The notes: generated by a model from the letters alone, not told the origin. 64,000 bases of DNA from JALZKA01 sp963753385 (GCA_963753385.1 CAVWCC010000010.1:248001-312000); one strand, 5' to 3'. Counted from the stretch's first letter, positions 7,713-17,122 are shown. Made by a program: numbers and translations.

Positions 7713-8472
7713 TCAAGTCTTCAGCCCGACGTGCTCAACCATCCGGGTCACGCTGTCACGTCGGTTGATGCGCAACTGATGTATCCCGCGCCTCGATCCG
7801 GAAGTCAATCGGTACTCGACCCCAACGCATCTGAGCGCGAACGCCAGCAGGTTCGCGATGTCGCGAGACATGTTCGCGAACGCGTAGCTCAGATACTCGT
7901 ACGGTCCTGTTCGGTTGACGAATGCGCATCCATCCGTCCGAATGCAGCCACGGATGAAGGGCCAGGGCGCGGCGATCGAGCAGCGCCAACTGCCACTCCT
8001 CGAGCGCGATGCGGCGCTGGTGTTTCGTGCCTGGCGCGTGTTGGGGAAACAGGCACGGAGATGGCTGTTGTAGACGCGAGACGTTGACGCACGCACCATC
8101 GTGGAACGGAACGACGTCCACGGAGTTCTCCGGGAAGCACCTTCTCAGCAACCCTCGTGCATCGTCGATGATGTTCGGATACTTGTTGTCGAGCGAGATC
8201 CGTAGCCGGCACGTTCGGGCGCCGGGCGAGAGGCAGCCGTCACCTAGGTACATGGCGAGCAGCTCCGAATAGTCCTCGATTGCGAATCGGATCGGCTTGG
8301 TAGCCCTCCAGCACCTGTGGCAGCTCTCGACCTCGTGCGTCTTCACGTACCTGGGAGCGCGCCAGTCACGGACGGTCGAACGCGGAATCCCCAGCCGCCG
8401 CCCGATCTCGCAGTCGTTGAGCCCTTCGGCGACGAGCCGCAGCGCCTCCTGCTTGACCTCGGGCGGGTGCAT
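7713..8472 (-). pseudogene. HTH + LAGLIDADG-like protein, frameshifted
   Basis: The intact protein would be ~250 residues: an N-terminal helix-turn-helix (EGLNDCEIGRRLGIPRSTVRDW), a CHRCW segment, and two LAGLIDADG-like motifs, YSELLAMYLGDGCLS and PFIRGCIRTDGCAFV. This architecture suggests a free-standing homing-endonuclease relative, possibly domesticated as a DNA-binding regulator. The reading frame breaks three times: after VNVS (~8080), again after HLRACFP (~8055), and after ALLDRRA (~7975). The C-terminal part (NRTGPYEYLSYAF to VEHVGLKT) ends at 7713 in another frame. Motifs are intact on both sides, so this is either recent decay or sequence error. Confidence 0.7.
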
Positions 8473-8556
8473 TCCCGCAGGGTGCGGGGAAAAGTGTGAC
8501 TTGTGTGTGCCTAGGTGTGCCGACTTTGTGTCAACTTCGCCAGCGTGGCGCGCGGC

Positions 8557-10419
8557 CTACCAGGCCCCGCCGCCGCCGCCGCCCGAGAAGCCGCCGCCGC
8601 CGCCCGAGAACCCGCCTCCGCCGCCCGACGAGGACGATTGCGGTGCGACCTGGCTCGTGAAGCTCGAAGCGAAGCCCTCGAAGCTCGGCGTGACGCCGGA
8701 GTGCACCCCGCCCAGATGCGGCACCAGCCAGACGCCGGATGTGGTGGCCTCCCGCATCACCGGCTCGGGTATCCGGCCGGAGGCGATCACCTTCTCAGCC
8801 GTGCCGAACGCGACCGCGTAGACCAGGATCCGCCGCCACAGCTTGAGCGTCGCCGGCGGATCGTCGCTGAGGCGCGGGAAGTCGCGGGTCCAGGCCGCGA
8901 ACGCGTTCCAGCCTGCGTGCCGCGCGCGGCTCGCTGGGTCCAGCCGCCTCAGCGTCTTCGCCGGCTGGAGGTAGATGAACAGCATTCCCGCGAGCGCCGC
9001 GAAGATCGGGATCGCGACCTGATGCGTCCGGTCCCAGTACGCGAGCCCGATCACCACGTAGCCGGCGAGCGCCACGAGCGCGAGCACCGAGCGGGGGCCG
9101 GTCAGGTCGCGCTCCCAAACGAGCTGGCCCTCTTCGGCCCGGTCTAGCGATTCGCGGAGTGTCTCCCATTTCGTCCGCCAGCTCGACGAGTGCTTCGGCA
9201 CCCGCTCCTTGAGCCTGCCGAGGTCCCCCGGCCCCTCCTCGAGCAGCCCGTCGAAGAACGCGATCGCGTCCCGCTCGTACCCGGTCAGCTCCGCGTCGTC
9301 GGGCCGATCCTCCGGGATGCTCAGCCGCAGGTCCAGCTCCTCGCTCTCGCTCGCGCGCCCGTCGTAGTAGCCGCGGTCGACGAGGTCGAGCAGGGTCGCC
9401 AGCACGAGCCGGTCGTCGAAGTCGCCCTCCTCCGCGAGCTGGTAGGCGAGCGCGGGCGGGATCTCCTCGGGCGGCTCGGAGAGGTGGCCGGCGACGGGGC
9501 TCCGCGGGTCCCGGCCGCGCATGTAGAGGAACATCGCGATCCCGACCACGAGCGCCGTCCAGATGATTTCGATCGGAACGATGTTCGCGCCGACGAAGCC
9601 GGCGATCTCGTCCCCGAGGCCCTCCTCGTCGTCGACCTCCACCTCCTCCGCGCGAACCGTCTCGAGCCCCAGCCCGGGCCGCGCGCTCGCGCCCGCCACG
9701 GAGGTGAATGCCTCGCGCGGGAAGACCGCCCTCAAGACCGCCTCTTCCTCGGCCGACAGCCGCGTCGCCTCCACCGAGGCCGAGCCCGGTGCCAGATCCG
9801 GATCGGCGCCCAGCTTGCGCGGGCGCATCCAGGCCTCGATCGGCTCGTCCGAGCCGGAGGCGAGCACGATCTCGGCGTCGAGCTCGTCGAGCCAGAACTC
9901 CCACTGGCCACCCCAGACCGCCCACGGCACATCAACCACGTCGCTGTACGCCCGTGCTGCCCCGGTGACGTCGTATTCGACCTGGAACGTGCGATTCTCG
10001 TCGACCGCGCTGTAGTGCCAGACGACCCGGAACCCGGCGGTCGGCCCGCCGTCCGCGTCCGTCAGGCGAAGCTGCTCGGCGCCGAACGTCCCCGGCAGGT
10101 CGTACGAGCCTAACCCCGTATTGCCTCCCGGCCGGTACTGCTCGCCGTCTTCCGACACGCTCACGTTTTGCGCTCGCACCCCCTCCGCGAGCAGGACGTC
10201 CCGATAGGCGCCCGAGAAGTCGCCCGAGAAGTCGAATTCGAGCTGCTCGGTCACATGCAGGCTCGCGTCCTGCTGCACCTCCACGTTGACGTCGGCGTGC
10301 GAGATCCGGAAGTGCTTCGGCTGGCTCGAGAGCACGACCTGCGAGAGCCCGTAGAGGATCCCGCCGGCGATGGCCAGAATCACAAGCCGGACGACGATCC
10401 GCTTGACCAGCGAGCTCAC
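8557..10419 (-). CDS. DUF2207 membrane protein
   Basis: This 620-residue protein has an N-terminal membrane helix (IVVRLVILAIAGGILYGLSQVV), an extracytoplasmic beta-rich DUF2207 domain (about 35-235: ISHADVNVEVQQDASLHVTE, FDFSGDFSGAYRDVLL), a second helix near 275 (IVPIEIIWTALVVGIAMFLYM), a cytoplasmic stretch and a further helical hairpin near 445-490. It ends in a glycine-rich tail built from FSGGGGG units, common in this family. DUF2207 and LemA proteins are regularly paired and linked to envelope stress. Its start overlaps the LemA stop by 4 bp (ATGA). Confidence 0.9.
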   Translation of the reverse strand: MSSLVKRIVVRLVILAIAGGILYGLSQVVLSSQPKHFRISHADVNVEVQQDASLHVTEQLEFDFSGDFSGAYRDVLLAEGVRAQNVSVSEDGEQYRPGGNTGLGSYDLPGTFGAEQLRLTDADGGPTAGFRVVWHYSAVDENRTFQVEYDVTGAARAYSDVVDVPWAVWGGQWEFWLDELDAEIVLASGSDEPIEAWMRPRKLGADPDLAPGSASVEATRLSAEEEAVLRAVFPREAFTSVAGASARPGLGLETVRAEEVEVDDEEGLGDEIAGFVGANIVPIEIIWTALVVGIAMFLYMRGRDPRSPVAGHLSEPPEEIPPALAYQLAEEGDFDDRLVLATLLDLVDRGYYDGRASESEELDLRLSIPEDRPDDAELTGYERDAIAFFDGLLEEGPGDLGRLKERVPKHSSSWRTKWETLRESLDRAEEGQLVWERDLTGPRSVLALVALAGYVVIGLAYWDRTHQVAIPIFAALAGMLFIYLQPAKTLRRLDPASRARHAGWNAFAAWTRDFPRLSDDPPATLKLWRRILVYAVAFGTAEKVIASGRIPEPVMREATTSGVWLVPHLGGVHSGVTPSFEGFASSFTSQVAPQSSSSGGGGGFSGGGGGFSGGGGGGAW

Positions 10420-10994
10420 GCGCCCGCCCCTCCGCCGATCTCGACCCGCGGCGCCGCCTCGGCCTCGACCGGCGCGTCGAAGAACTCGCGGCGCTCGAAC
10501 CGGAACGCCCGCGCGACGATCACCGGCGGGAAGACCTGGATCTTGGTGTTGTAGGTCTCGACCGTGTCGTTGTAGACGCGGCGCGTGATCGCGATCTTCT
10601 CCTCGACCTCGTTCAGGTCGCGCTGGAGACGCGAGAAGTTCTCGGTCGCGAGCAGCTGCGGGTAGTCCTCGGCGAGGATCATCACGCCCCCGACGCGGCT
10701 GCCGAGCGTCGCCTCCACGGCGCCCCGGGCGCCGGGCGGCTCGTCGTTCGCGGCCTCCGCGGCTGCCCGCGCCCGCGTCACCTCCTCGAGCGTGGTGCGC
10801 TCGTGGCTCGCGTAGCCCGCGACCGCCGCCGCGAGCCGTGGGACCAGGTCATGGCGCAGCCGCAGGGCGACGTCGATCTGCGACCACGAGCTCTCGCACG
10901 CCAGGCGCAGCTGGACGAGCCGGTTGTAGGTCAGCACGCCCCACAGCGCAAGCAGCGCAACGGCGGCGATGGCGACGATCACCCAGGCGGACAC
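10416..10994 (-). CDS. LemA family protein
   Basis: This 192-residue LemA protein has one N-terminal membrane helix (WVIVAIAAVALLALWGVLTYN), then the long helical LemA domain: CESSWSQIDVALRLRHDLVPRL, LAEDYPQLLATENFSRLQRDL and VYNDTVETYNTKIQVFPPVIVARAF. The bulk is predicted to lie outside the membrane. It is first gene of a two-gene operon with DUF2207. The start is GTG at 10994, 64 bp from the divergent patatin gene. LemA's biochemical role is not established. Confidence 0.93.
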   Translation of the reverse strand: MSAWVIVAIAAVALLALWGVLTYNRLVQLRLACESSWSQIDVALRLRHDLVPRLAAAVAGYASHERTTLEEVTRARAAAEAANDEPPGARGAVEATLGSRVGGVMILAEDYPQLLATENFSRLQRDLNEVEEKIAITRRVYNDTVETYNTKIQVFPPVIVARAFRFERREFFDAPVEAEAAPRVEIGGGAGA

Positions 10995-11058
10995 GCGGGG
11001 AACGTATTCGACTCATCAAAGGCTTGACGACCGAACCAATGGCTACGCTTCACGCACG

Positions 11059-12177
11059 ATGCGAGTAGGACTCGTGCTCGGCGCAGGGGGCATCCAGGGC
11101 GGCGCCTGGCTCACTGGCGGCCTCTACGCACTGGCAACCGAGACGGGCTGGGACCCGATGGACGCGAAGCGGATCGTCGGCACCTCGGCCGGGTCGATGA
11201 TCGGCTCGGTCGTCGCGGCCGGCACCCCGCTGTGGTGGATGGTCGCCCACTCCGCCGGCGAGACCATCGAGGGCCTCACCGACGCCCGGGGCCGGCCGGC
11301 ATCCGACGCCGACCGCTCCGCCGGGGCCGTGTTCCGCCCGGCCAGGGCGCTGCCGCCGATCGGCCCCGGCTCCTGGCCGCTCGCACTCCGCACGCTCGCG
11401 AGACCCCACCGATACCCACCGGCCTCGATCGCCGCCGGTTGGCTCCCGCGCGGCTTCATCTCGACCGAGCCGCTGAAGGACATCGTCCGCCGCTCATCGG
11501 GCGAGGGCTGGAGCCCCCATGACGGGATGCGCGTAGTCGCCTGCGACTACGCCACCGGCCGCCGGGTCGTCTTCGGGCGCCCCACCGCCCCGAAGGCCAC
11601 GCTCGCCGACGCCGTCGCCGCCTCCTGCGCGATCCCCGGCTTCTACCACCCGGTCGAGATCGCAAGTCACCGCTACGTGGACGGCGGCATGTACTCCACC
11701 TCGAACCTCGACATCCTGCGCGACGCCCACATGGACCTCGTGATCTGCCTAAACCCGACCTCGTCCCTCCACCCCACGCGCGCCTGGAACCCGCTCGAAT
11801 GGGGCGCGCGCCTGATCCGGAACGGGACCGGGCGCCGGCTGGGCTACGAGGCGAAGACGATGCGTGAGCGGGGCACCGACGTCGTCCTGGTCCAGCCGCT
11901 CGCCGATGACCTCCAGGCGATGGGCTCGAACCTGATGAGCCGCCGCAACCAGCACCGCACGCTCGAGGTCGCGATCGAGACGGTGAAGCGGCAGCTGAAC
12001 GAGCCGCAGAACGCCGAGCTGCTCGCGAAGCTCCCGCAGGCGGCGCGCCTGGAGAAGATCCACCGGCCGGCCGGGCCCCCGTCCGAGTGGCCCTCCCTTC
12101 AAATCGAGGACCTTCGCCCCGGCTCGCCGCTCTACAACGGCAACGGCACCTCGTCCGCGCTGCGCGACCCCGCCTGA
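11059..12177 (+). CDS. Patatin-like phospholipase
   Basis: This 372-residue patatin-fold lipid acyl hydrolase has all catalytic parts: oxyanion-hole loop LGAGGIQGGAW (residues ~5-15), nucleophile serine in GTSAGS (~40) and the dyad aspartate in YVDGGMYS (~213). Patatins cleave acyl chains from phospholipids or other lipids by a Ser-Asp dyad. ATG at 11059 (MRVGLVLG) begins the fold exactly; the frame is open further upstream but without homology. No signal peptide. It is divergent from lemA and convergent with the RTX-like gene. Confidence 0.93.
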   Translation: MRVGLVLGAGGIQGGAWLTGGLYALATETGWDPMDAKRIVGTSAGSMIGSVVAAGTPLWWMVAHSAGETIEGLTDARGRPASDADRSAGAVFRPARALPPIGPGSWPLALRTLARPHRYPPASIAAGWLPRGFISTEPLKDIVRRSSGEGWSPHDGMRVVACDYATGRRVVFGRPTAPKATLADAVAASCAIPGFYHPVEIASHRYVDGGMYSTSNLDILRDAHMDLVICLNPTSSLHPTRAWNPLEWGARLIRNGTGRRLGYEAKTMRERGTDVVLVQPLADDLQAMGSNLMSRRNQHRTLEVAIETVKRQLNEPQNAELLAKLPQAARLEKIHRPAGPPSEWPSLQIEDLRPGSPLYNGNGTSSALRDPA

Positions 12178-12180
12178 GCG

Positions 12181-13356
12181 CTACTCGCAGCCCAGCAAGG
12201 TGTCGCTACCGTCCGTGCCCCCGCTGACGGTGTCGGTGCCGGCGCCGCAGTCAAGGAGGTCCGGAGCCATGTCGGCGAACACGAGGAGCGTGTCGTCGCC
12301 GTCGTTGGCGCGAACCGTGTCGGCTCCCTGGAACGGCCTCAGCGTCTCGTCGCCGTTCGAGCCGATCAGGACGTCGCCCCCGAAGCCCCCGCTGACCTCC
12401 TCGATCCCAAGCGCGTTGTCGCCCTCATCGGAGAACGTGCAGGGATCGTCCGCGCAGACGCCATCGTTCGCCTGGCCGTCGAGGTTCACGAAGATCGTGC
12501 CGAACGACCCTCCCTGGAGCAGATCGTGGCCGCCGCCCCCGGCGAAGCGATCGGCGCCGTTCTCATCGCCGGCCATCTGGAACGTGTCGGCGCCCGGCCC
12601 GCCGCGTGCCTCGTCCGGGCCATCGCCGGCTGTGAACAGGTCGTCGCCCGCGCCCCCGACCGCCTTGTCTCTGCCCGCATCGACGTGCAGCGAGTCGTCC
12701 CCTCCCCTCCCCCGCAGCCGGTCGGCGCCGGCCTGTCCGTTGAAGTTGTTCTCGATTTCGGTCCCGACGAGGACGTCGTTCCCGGCGCCGCCGGCCACGC
12801 CCTCGATCGACGTCAGCCGGTCGCGCCGCGGACCGTCCTTTCGTCCCCCGTCGTTTCGCTTGCCGTCGCCGAGCGTCACCGTCAGGTCGTCGGACCGCTC
12901 GAGGTAGGACGCGAAGTCCGCGGCGCCGCCGGCACCATTCATCACGTCGGGACCGGTGCCGCCGTCGAGGAAGTCGAGGTTGGGACCGCCCTTCAGCCGG
13001 TCGCTGCCCGCCCCGCCGAACGCCCTGAGTGAGAGGAACGTGCCATTCACTCGGACGCGATCGTTCCCGCCCCTCAGCGTGGCTTCGACCGGCACTCCGC
13101 CGTTCGCGCTGCAGGTCACCTCGTGCACGGTCACCTCCGTGCAGGCCGCCCCGGGCTCGATCTCGGCCCCCGTGTCGGTGATCGTCACCCCCAGGCCCTT
13201 GCTTTCCATGACGAGCCGGTTCACCTCGCCGGGGCCCGCCTCGTAGAAGAGCAGATCGTCCTCGCCCCCGACCACGAACACGGCTGACGCCGACGCCGAC
13301 GCTGGGCACACGAGCACGATCCCAAGCGCCAGCGCGATCCGTGCGCATCCCCGCAT
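12181..13356 (-). CDS. Secreted degenerate RTX (haemolysin-type Ca-binding) protein
   Basis: This 391-residue protein has a signal peptide (MRGCARIALALGIVLVCPAS, cleavage near ASASA) and repeated Gly/Asp-rich nonapeptide-like units of the GGxGxDxL type, e.g. GGAGSDRLKGG, GGAGNDVLVG, GGAGDDLFTAGDGPDEARGG and SGGFGGDVLIGSNGDE. These should form a calcium-stabilised parallel beta-roll outside the cell. Cysteines in CADDPC and the final LLGCE may form disulphides. No enzymatic domain is visible. ATG at 13356 is chosen because the open frame upstream overlaps the next gene. Confidence 0.85.
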   Translation of the reverse strand: MRGCARIALALGIVLVCPASASASAVFVVGGEDDLLFYEAGPGEVNRLVMESKGLGVTITDTGAEIEPGAACTEVTVHEVTCSANGGVPVEATLRGGNDRVRVNGTFLSLRAFGGAGSDRLKGGPNLDFLDGGTGPDVMNGAGGAADFASYLERSDDLTVTLGDGKRNDGGRKDGPRRDRLTSIEGVAGGAGNDVLVGTEIENNFNGQAGADRLRGRGGDDSLHVDAGRDKAVGGAGDDLFTAGDGPDEARGGPGADTFQMAGDENGADRFAGGGGHDLLQGGSFGTIFVNLDGQANDGVCADDPCTFSDEGDNALGIEEVSGGFGGDVLIGSNGDETLRPFQGADTVRANDGDDTLLVFADMAPDLLDCGAGTDTVSGGTDGSDTLLGCE

Positions 13357-13363
13357 CAGAGGG

Positions 13364-16192
13364 TCAGGGTACCGCTCTGGAAAGCCACCCGCTGTAGAAG
13401 CCCTCGATGTCGGGCAGGAACTCGTGGACGACCGGATAGCCCGGCGGCGAGCACTCCACCTCGAGCTGCCGGGCGCACCCGGGACAGTGGAATTCCCGGA
13501 GCTCCATCCACTCCGGATCCGCGTGCGCCATCTTCGGGAAGACCTCGCGCATCGCGTCCTCGGAGTCCCGGACATGGATCGCGGCGTGCATCTTCCAGTT
13601 CCGCTCGGGCGGGCAGAAGTCGTGCCCGCAATCGCAGCGTGTGACCAGCGCACCGTCGGCGCCGCGGATCACGTTCAGCCCCTCGCCGAGCGGCAGCACG
13701 ATCAGCTCGTCATACGGGACCTGCTCCTGGAGCACCGCGATCCACTTGTCGAACCGGTCGGTGTCCTTGTAGCCGGACTGGAGGTCCTTGACCTCGCGCC
13801 GGGTGAGCTTCTCGTCGAGCAGCGCGCCGAGGGTCTCGGGCTCGACCGACCCACCGACCCCGACCTGCTGGACGCCGCCGCTGACGTCGGATGACGCGAG
13901 GAACTCGTCGGCCGCCTCATCCGGCGTCACCTTGCCCGGCTCAGCCCGCTCGACCTGCGGGATCGTCGGCGTCGGCGCCTCGGCGAACTCGAAGTCCTCC
14001 GGGAGGTCCCAGAAGCCGCGGTACTCCGCCGCCCACCGTGGCGAGAGCTTCATCGACTCCGCGTACATCACCTGGATCGGCATCGGCACGTCGCGCTCCA
14101 GCACCCGTTCGCGCTGGGCGGCCCACCAGTCGGCCGCGGGCACCGCGCGCTCGAGCCGCGCGCCGCGGATCGCGTCCCGCCGCGCGGCCGTCGCGCCCTC
14201 GTCGACCTCGCCGCCGTCGCGAAGCGCAACGCCGTAAACCGAGTCGGCGAACCGGGGCAGCAGGTGGTTTGCCTTGATGTCCTCGGACACCGCCTCCGGC
14301 GCGCGCAGCAGCGGGTCGCCGAGGCCAGAGCCGCCGCGCAGGACCAGCAGGTACAGGTCCCCTTCGCCGATCGGCTGCTCGGTCGTGAAATTGTCCTGCT
14401 TGTACTCGTGCTCGCCCCCGAGCTCGAGGAGCGCCGGCTCGTCGAACGAGCCGTCAGCGACCGGATACGCCTCGCCCGCCGCCGCGCGCTCGCGCAGGTC
14501 GGCGCCGCGGACGTTGTGGACGTACGCGAGCCCGCCCGGGTAGCCGCCAAACAGCCCGGGCGAGGTGAAGACCCGGCCCGCGCCCATGTTCTGGACCGAC
14601 CAGAACGGCGTCTTCGAGTGCAGGAAGAGCGCCTCGTGCGAGGAGCCGCCCCGGTGGCGCCCGGCCCCGGCCGACGACGCCTTGCGGCGGCGCGAGAGGT
14701 AGACGATCGGCGTGATCAGCTCCCACATCTCGATGTCGCCCATGTCACCCTCGGGGTTGAACATCGCCGCGGCGTGGTCGGTGCCGTCGAGGACGTACTT
14801 GGCGCCCATGCCCTGCGCCGCGAGCTCGAAGTGGGTGATCGCCGAGGAGTTCCCGTACTGGTCGATGCCGCCGCCCTGGTAGCAGTTCCCGGCGCACGCG
14901 TAGGCGCCGATCACCTCCTCGATGAAGCCCCGGGCCTGGAGCGCGCGCGAGAGCGTCCGCGGGAACCCCGTGAAGGAAGGGATCAGGAAGCCCCACGCCG
15001 CCCCGGTCGACCCGCCCGCGTCGCCCATGTTCGCGATCGTCCCGGGTGGGAAGTTCGTCTTGAGCGCCAGGTACGCGCCGTCGTTCACCTTGTCGTTGCA
15101 GACGAGGGTCTGCGTGAACTGGACCCAGATCGCCCCCTGCATCGCGGACGGGGTGCAGTTGAGCGAGTGGTGCCCCCACGCGGAGCAGCCGTCGTAGTCG
15201 AGCTCGTAGGTCCCGTCGCCGCCGATCCTGACCTCGAACGGCGAATGCATCAGGAAGTCGCGCCGCGCCTGCGCCGGCAGCGCCTCCTTGTCGGCGAGTG
15301 TCAGCTCGCAGAACGCGGGCGAGCGATAGCGGCCCGGGACCGTCATCTCGCGGATCCGCGACTTGAATGAGCGCCGCCCCTCCTCGATCACCTCGCGCGA
15401 GAACTGCTTGAACGAGTCGATCCCCTCCTCCAGGATCACCCTCTCTGTGGCCTCGCGGATCAGATGGCAGCCGGCGAGCCTGGTCTTCTCGTCGAGCAGG
15501 TAGTACATCGGCGCGCGCGTCTGGGTCTCGCAGCGCTTCAGGTGCCAGGCGGCGAGCTCGTCGTTCTCGCCGATCTTCATGCACGGCAGGTCGAGGCCGT
15601 CGTCGAGCCGCGTGATCGGGCCGAACGGCACGCCGCCGGGCGTCTTGGCGCCGATGTCGAGGACGTGGGTGACGCCGCCCGCCCACGCCACCAGCTCGCC
15701 CTCAAAGAAGATCGGCACGAAGGTCTGGACGTCGGCGTTGTGGACGTCGCCGATCACCGGGTCGTTGTTGGCGAAGATGTCGCCCGGCCTGATCTGAGGG
15801 TTGTCCTCCCAGCCGTTTCGCACCATGTACTTGATCGCGTCGGACATGGTGTGGATGTGGACGATGATCCCGGTCGAGAGCGCGATCGAGTCACCCTCCG
15901 GCGTGTAGAGCGCGAAGCAGAGCTCGCCGAGCTCCTTGACGATCGGCGAGGCCGAGATGTTCATCGCGGTCTCGCGCGCCGACACGAGGCCGCCGCGCAG
16001 ACGGCTGAAGAGCTTCTCGTAGCGGATCGGGTCCGAGGCCTTCAGCTCGAGCTCGCCCGTGAGGCCGTGGTAGGAGCCGGTCTCGGCGAACAGCCGCTCC
16101 GAGATGGCAAGCATCTCGTCGAGCCGCTTGCCGTCGAAACCGATGCCGGCGGCGCCCGGCTCGAGCTCGCGGGTTGCGTCGACGATCGTCAT
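13364..16192 (-). CDS. acxB: Acetone-carboxylase-like alpha (HyuB/AcxB) fused to gamma (AcxC)
   Basis: This 942-residue protein has a hydantoinase-B/AcxB region (about 1-770), with NISASPIVKELGELCFALYT, DIFANNDPVIGDVHN and GYACAGNCYQGGG-like segments, ending VMYAESMKLSPRWAAEYRGF. A ~60-residue linker follows, then a complete AcxC-like gamma domain (about 790-942): DRFDKWIAVLQEQVPYDELI, zinc-type cysteines in CDCGHDFC and FHCPGC, and YPVVHEFLPDIEGFY. In known acetone carboxylases alpha (~775 aa) and gamma (~168 aa) are separate chains; their sum matches this length. The predicted role is ATP-dependent carboxylation of a ketone with AcxA. ATG at 16192 overlaps the hydrolase stop. Confidence 0.85.
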   Translation of the reverse strand: MTIVDATRELEPGAAGIGFDGKRLDEMLAISERLFAETGSYHGLTGELELKASDPIRYEKLFSRLRGGLVSARETAMNISASPIVKELGELCFALYTPEGDSIALSTGIIVHIHTMSDAIKYMVRNGWEDNPQIRPGDIFANNDPVIGDVHNADVQTFVPIFFEGELVAWAGGVTHVLDIGAKTPGGVPFGPITRLDDGLDLPCMKIGENDELAAWHLKRCETQTRAPMYYLLDEKTRLAGCHLIREATERVILEEGIDSFKQFSREVIEEGRRSFKSRIREMTVPGRYRSPAFCELTLADKEALPAQARRDFLMHSPFEVRIGGDGTYELDYDGCSAWGHHSLNCTPSAMQGAIWVQFTQTLVCNDKVNDGAYLALKTNFPPGTIANMGDAGGSTGAAWGFLIPSFTGFPRTLSRALQARGFIEEVIGAYACAGNCYQGGGIDQYGNSSAITHFELAAQGMGAKYVLDGTDHAAAMFNPEGDMGDIEMWELITPIVYLSRRRKASSAGAGRHRGGSSHEALFLHSKTPFWSVQNMGAGRVFTSPGLFGGYPGGLAYVHNVRGADLRERAAAGEAYPVADGSFDEPALLELGGEHEYKQDNFTTEQPIGEGDLYLLVLRGGSGLGDPLLRAPEAVSEDIKANHLLPRFADSVYGVALRDGGEVDEGATAARRDAIRGARLERAVPAADWWAAQRERVLERDVPMPIQVMYAESMKLSPRWAAEYRGFWDLPEDFEFAEAPTPTIPQVERAEPGKVTPDEAADEFLASSDVSGGVQQVGVGGSVEPETLGALLDEKLTRREVKDLQSGYKDTDRFDKWIAVLQEQVPYDELIVLPLGEGLNVIRGADGALVTRCDCGHDFCPPERNWKMHAAIHVRDSEDAMREVFPKMAHADPEWMELREFHCPGCARQLEVECSPPGYPVVHEFLPDIEGFYSGWLSRAVP

Positions 16193-17122
16193 CGGTCCTC
16201 CTCGGGATTGCCTGCCGGAGCCGGCGCGCCCGGGAAACCGGCGCGCGTTGCGTTGGCCGTGATCGCGTCCGCGACCTGCCTCCAGGTAGCCGGACGGAAG
16301 GTCGTGGCCCAAGCCTTCGATCACGACGAGGCGCGAATCCTCGATCGCGCCCGCCGTCGCGCGGCCGCCCGAGATCCCAATCAGCGGATCGGCATCGCCG
16401 TGGATCACCACCGCCGGCACCCGCAGCTTGCGCAGGCGCGGGGTCCGGTCGCCGGATGCGATGATCGCCACCGTCTGGCGCAGCGTCCCGTCCAGGTGGT
16501 AGCCGCGATCGAAGCTGAGCCCCGCGTTCTCGCGGGCCCATTCGACGTCGAGGGGGAACGCAGGCCCCGCGAGCAGCCCGCGGGCCCGGACGGTCGACTC
16601 GATGTACCCGTCGCGGTCGGTCGGCGCGACGGTCGTCAGCGCCTCGAGCCCTTCCGGCGTGGGCTTGCCGACCTCGGGGTCGCCGGTGGTGGACATGATC
16701 GAGGCCAGGGAGAGCACGCGCTCCGGGCGCTCGATCGCGAGGGTCTGAGCGACCATCCCGCCGAGTGAGGAGCCCGCGATGTGTGCGTGCTCGACACCGA
16801 GGTGGTCGAGCACGCCGATGGAGTCCGCGGCCATGTCCGAGAGCGTGTACGGCGCCTCACCGACCTCCCCCCGCAGCGCCTCGCTGATCGACGGCGCCGG
16901 GGCGTCGTGCAGGACCGTTGAGCGGCCGCTGTCGCGGTTGTCGAAGCGGATCACCCTGAACCCGCGCTCGGCGAGCAGCTCGCACAGCCCGTCGGGCCAG
17001 AGGATCATCTGCGCGCCCAGCCCCATGATCATCACGAGCGGCGGGTCGGCGTCTTCGCCGAACTGCTGCCAGCACAGCTCGATCTCGCCGACCCGGGCGA
17101 AGCGCTCCTCGGACGGAGTCAT
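16189..17122 (-). CDS. Alpha/beta hydrolase within acx-like operon (one frameshift)
   Basis: This ~310-residue alpha/beta hydrolase has LVMIMGLGAQMILWPDGLCE near the start, nucleophile serine in GSSLGGM, an aspartate in HGDADPLIG and histidine in EGLGHDLPSGYLEA. An extra base at about 16277 shifts the frame after GYLEA. Removing it gives a normal C-terminus (VADAITANATRAGF...) and a TGA that overlaps the next ATG. As written, the frame runs on into acxB and creates a false 1,474-residue fusion. It starts at ATG 17122, overlapping acxA by 4 bp. Sitting inside the operon, it may hydrolyse an ester or beta-keto product linked to the carboxylation substrate. Confidence 0.85.

Noticed and set aside
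7604..8472. tRNA-Leu as an integration site with a mobile element
   Set aside because: No integrase, no direct repeat of the tRNA 3' end and no compositional change were seen; only the LAGLIDADG-like gene is suggestive.
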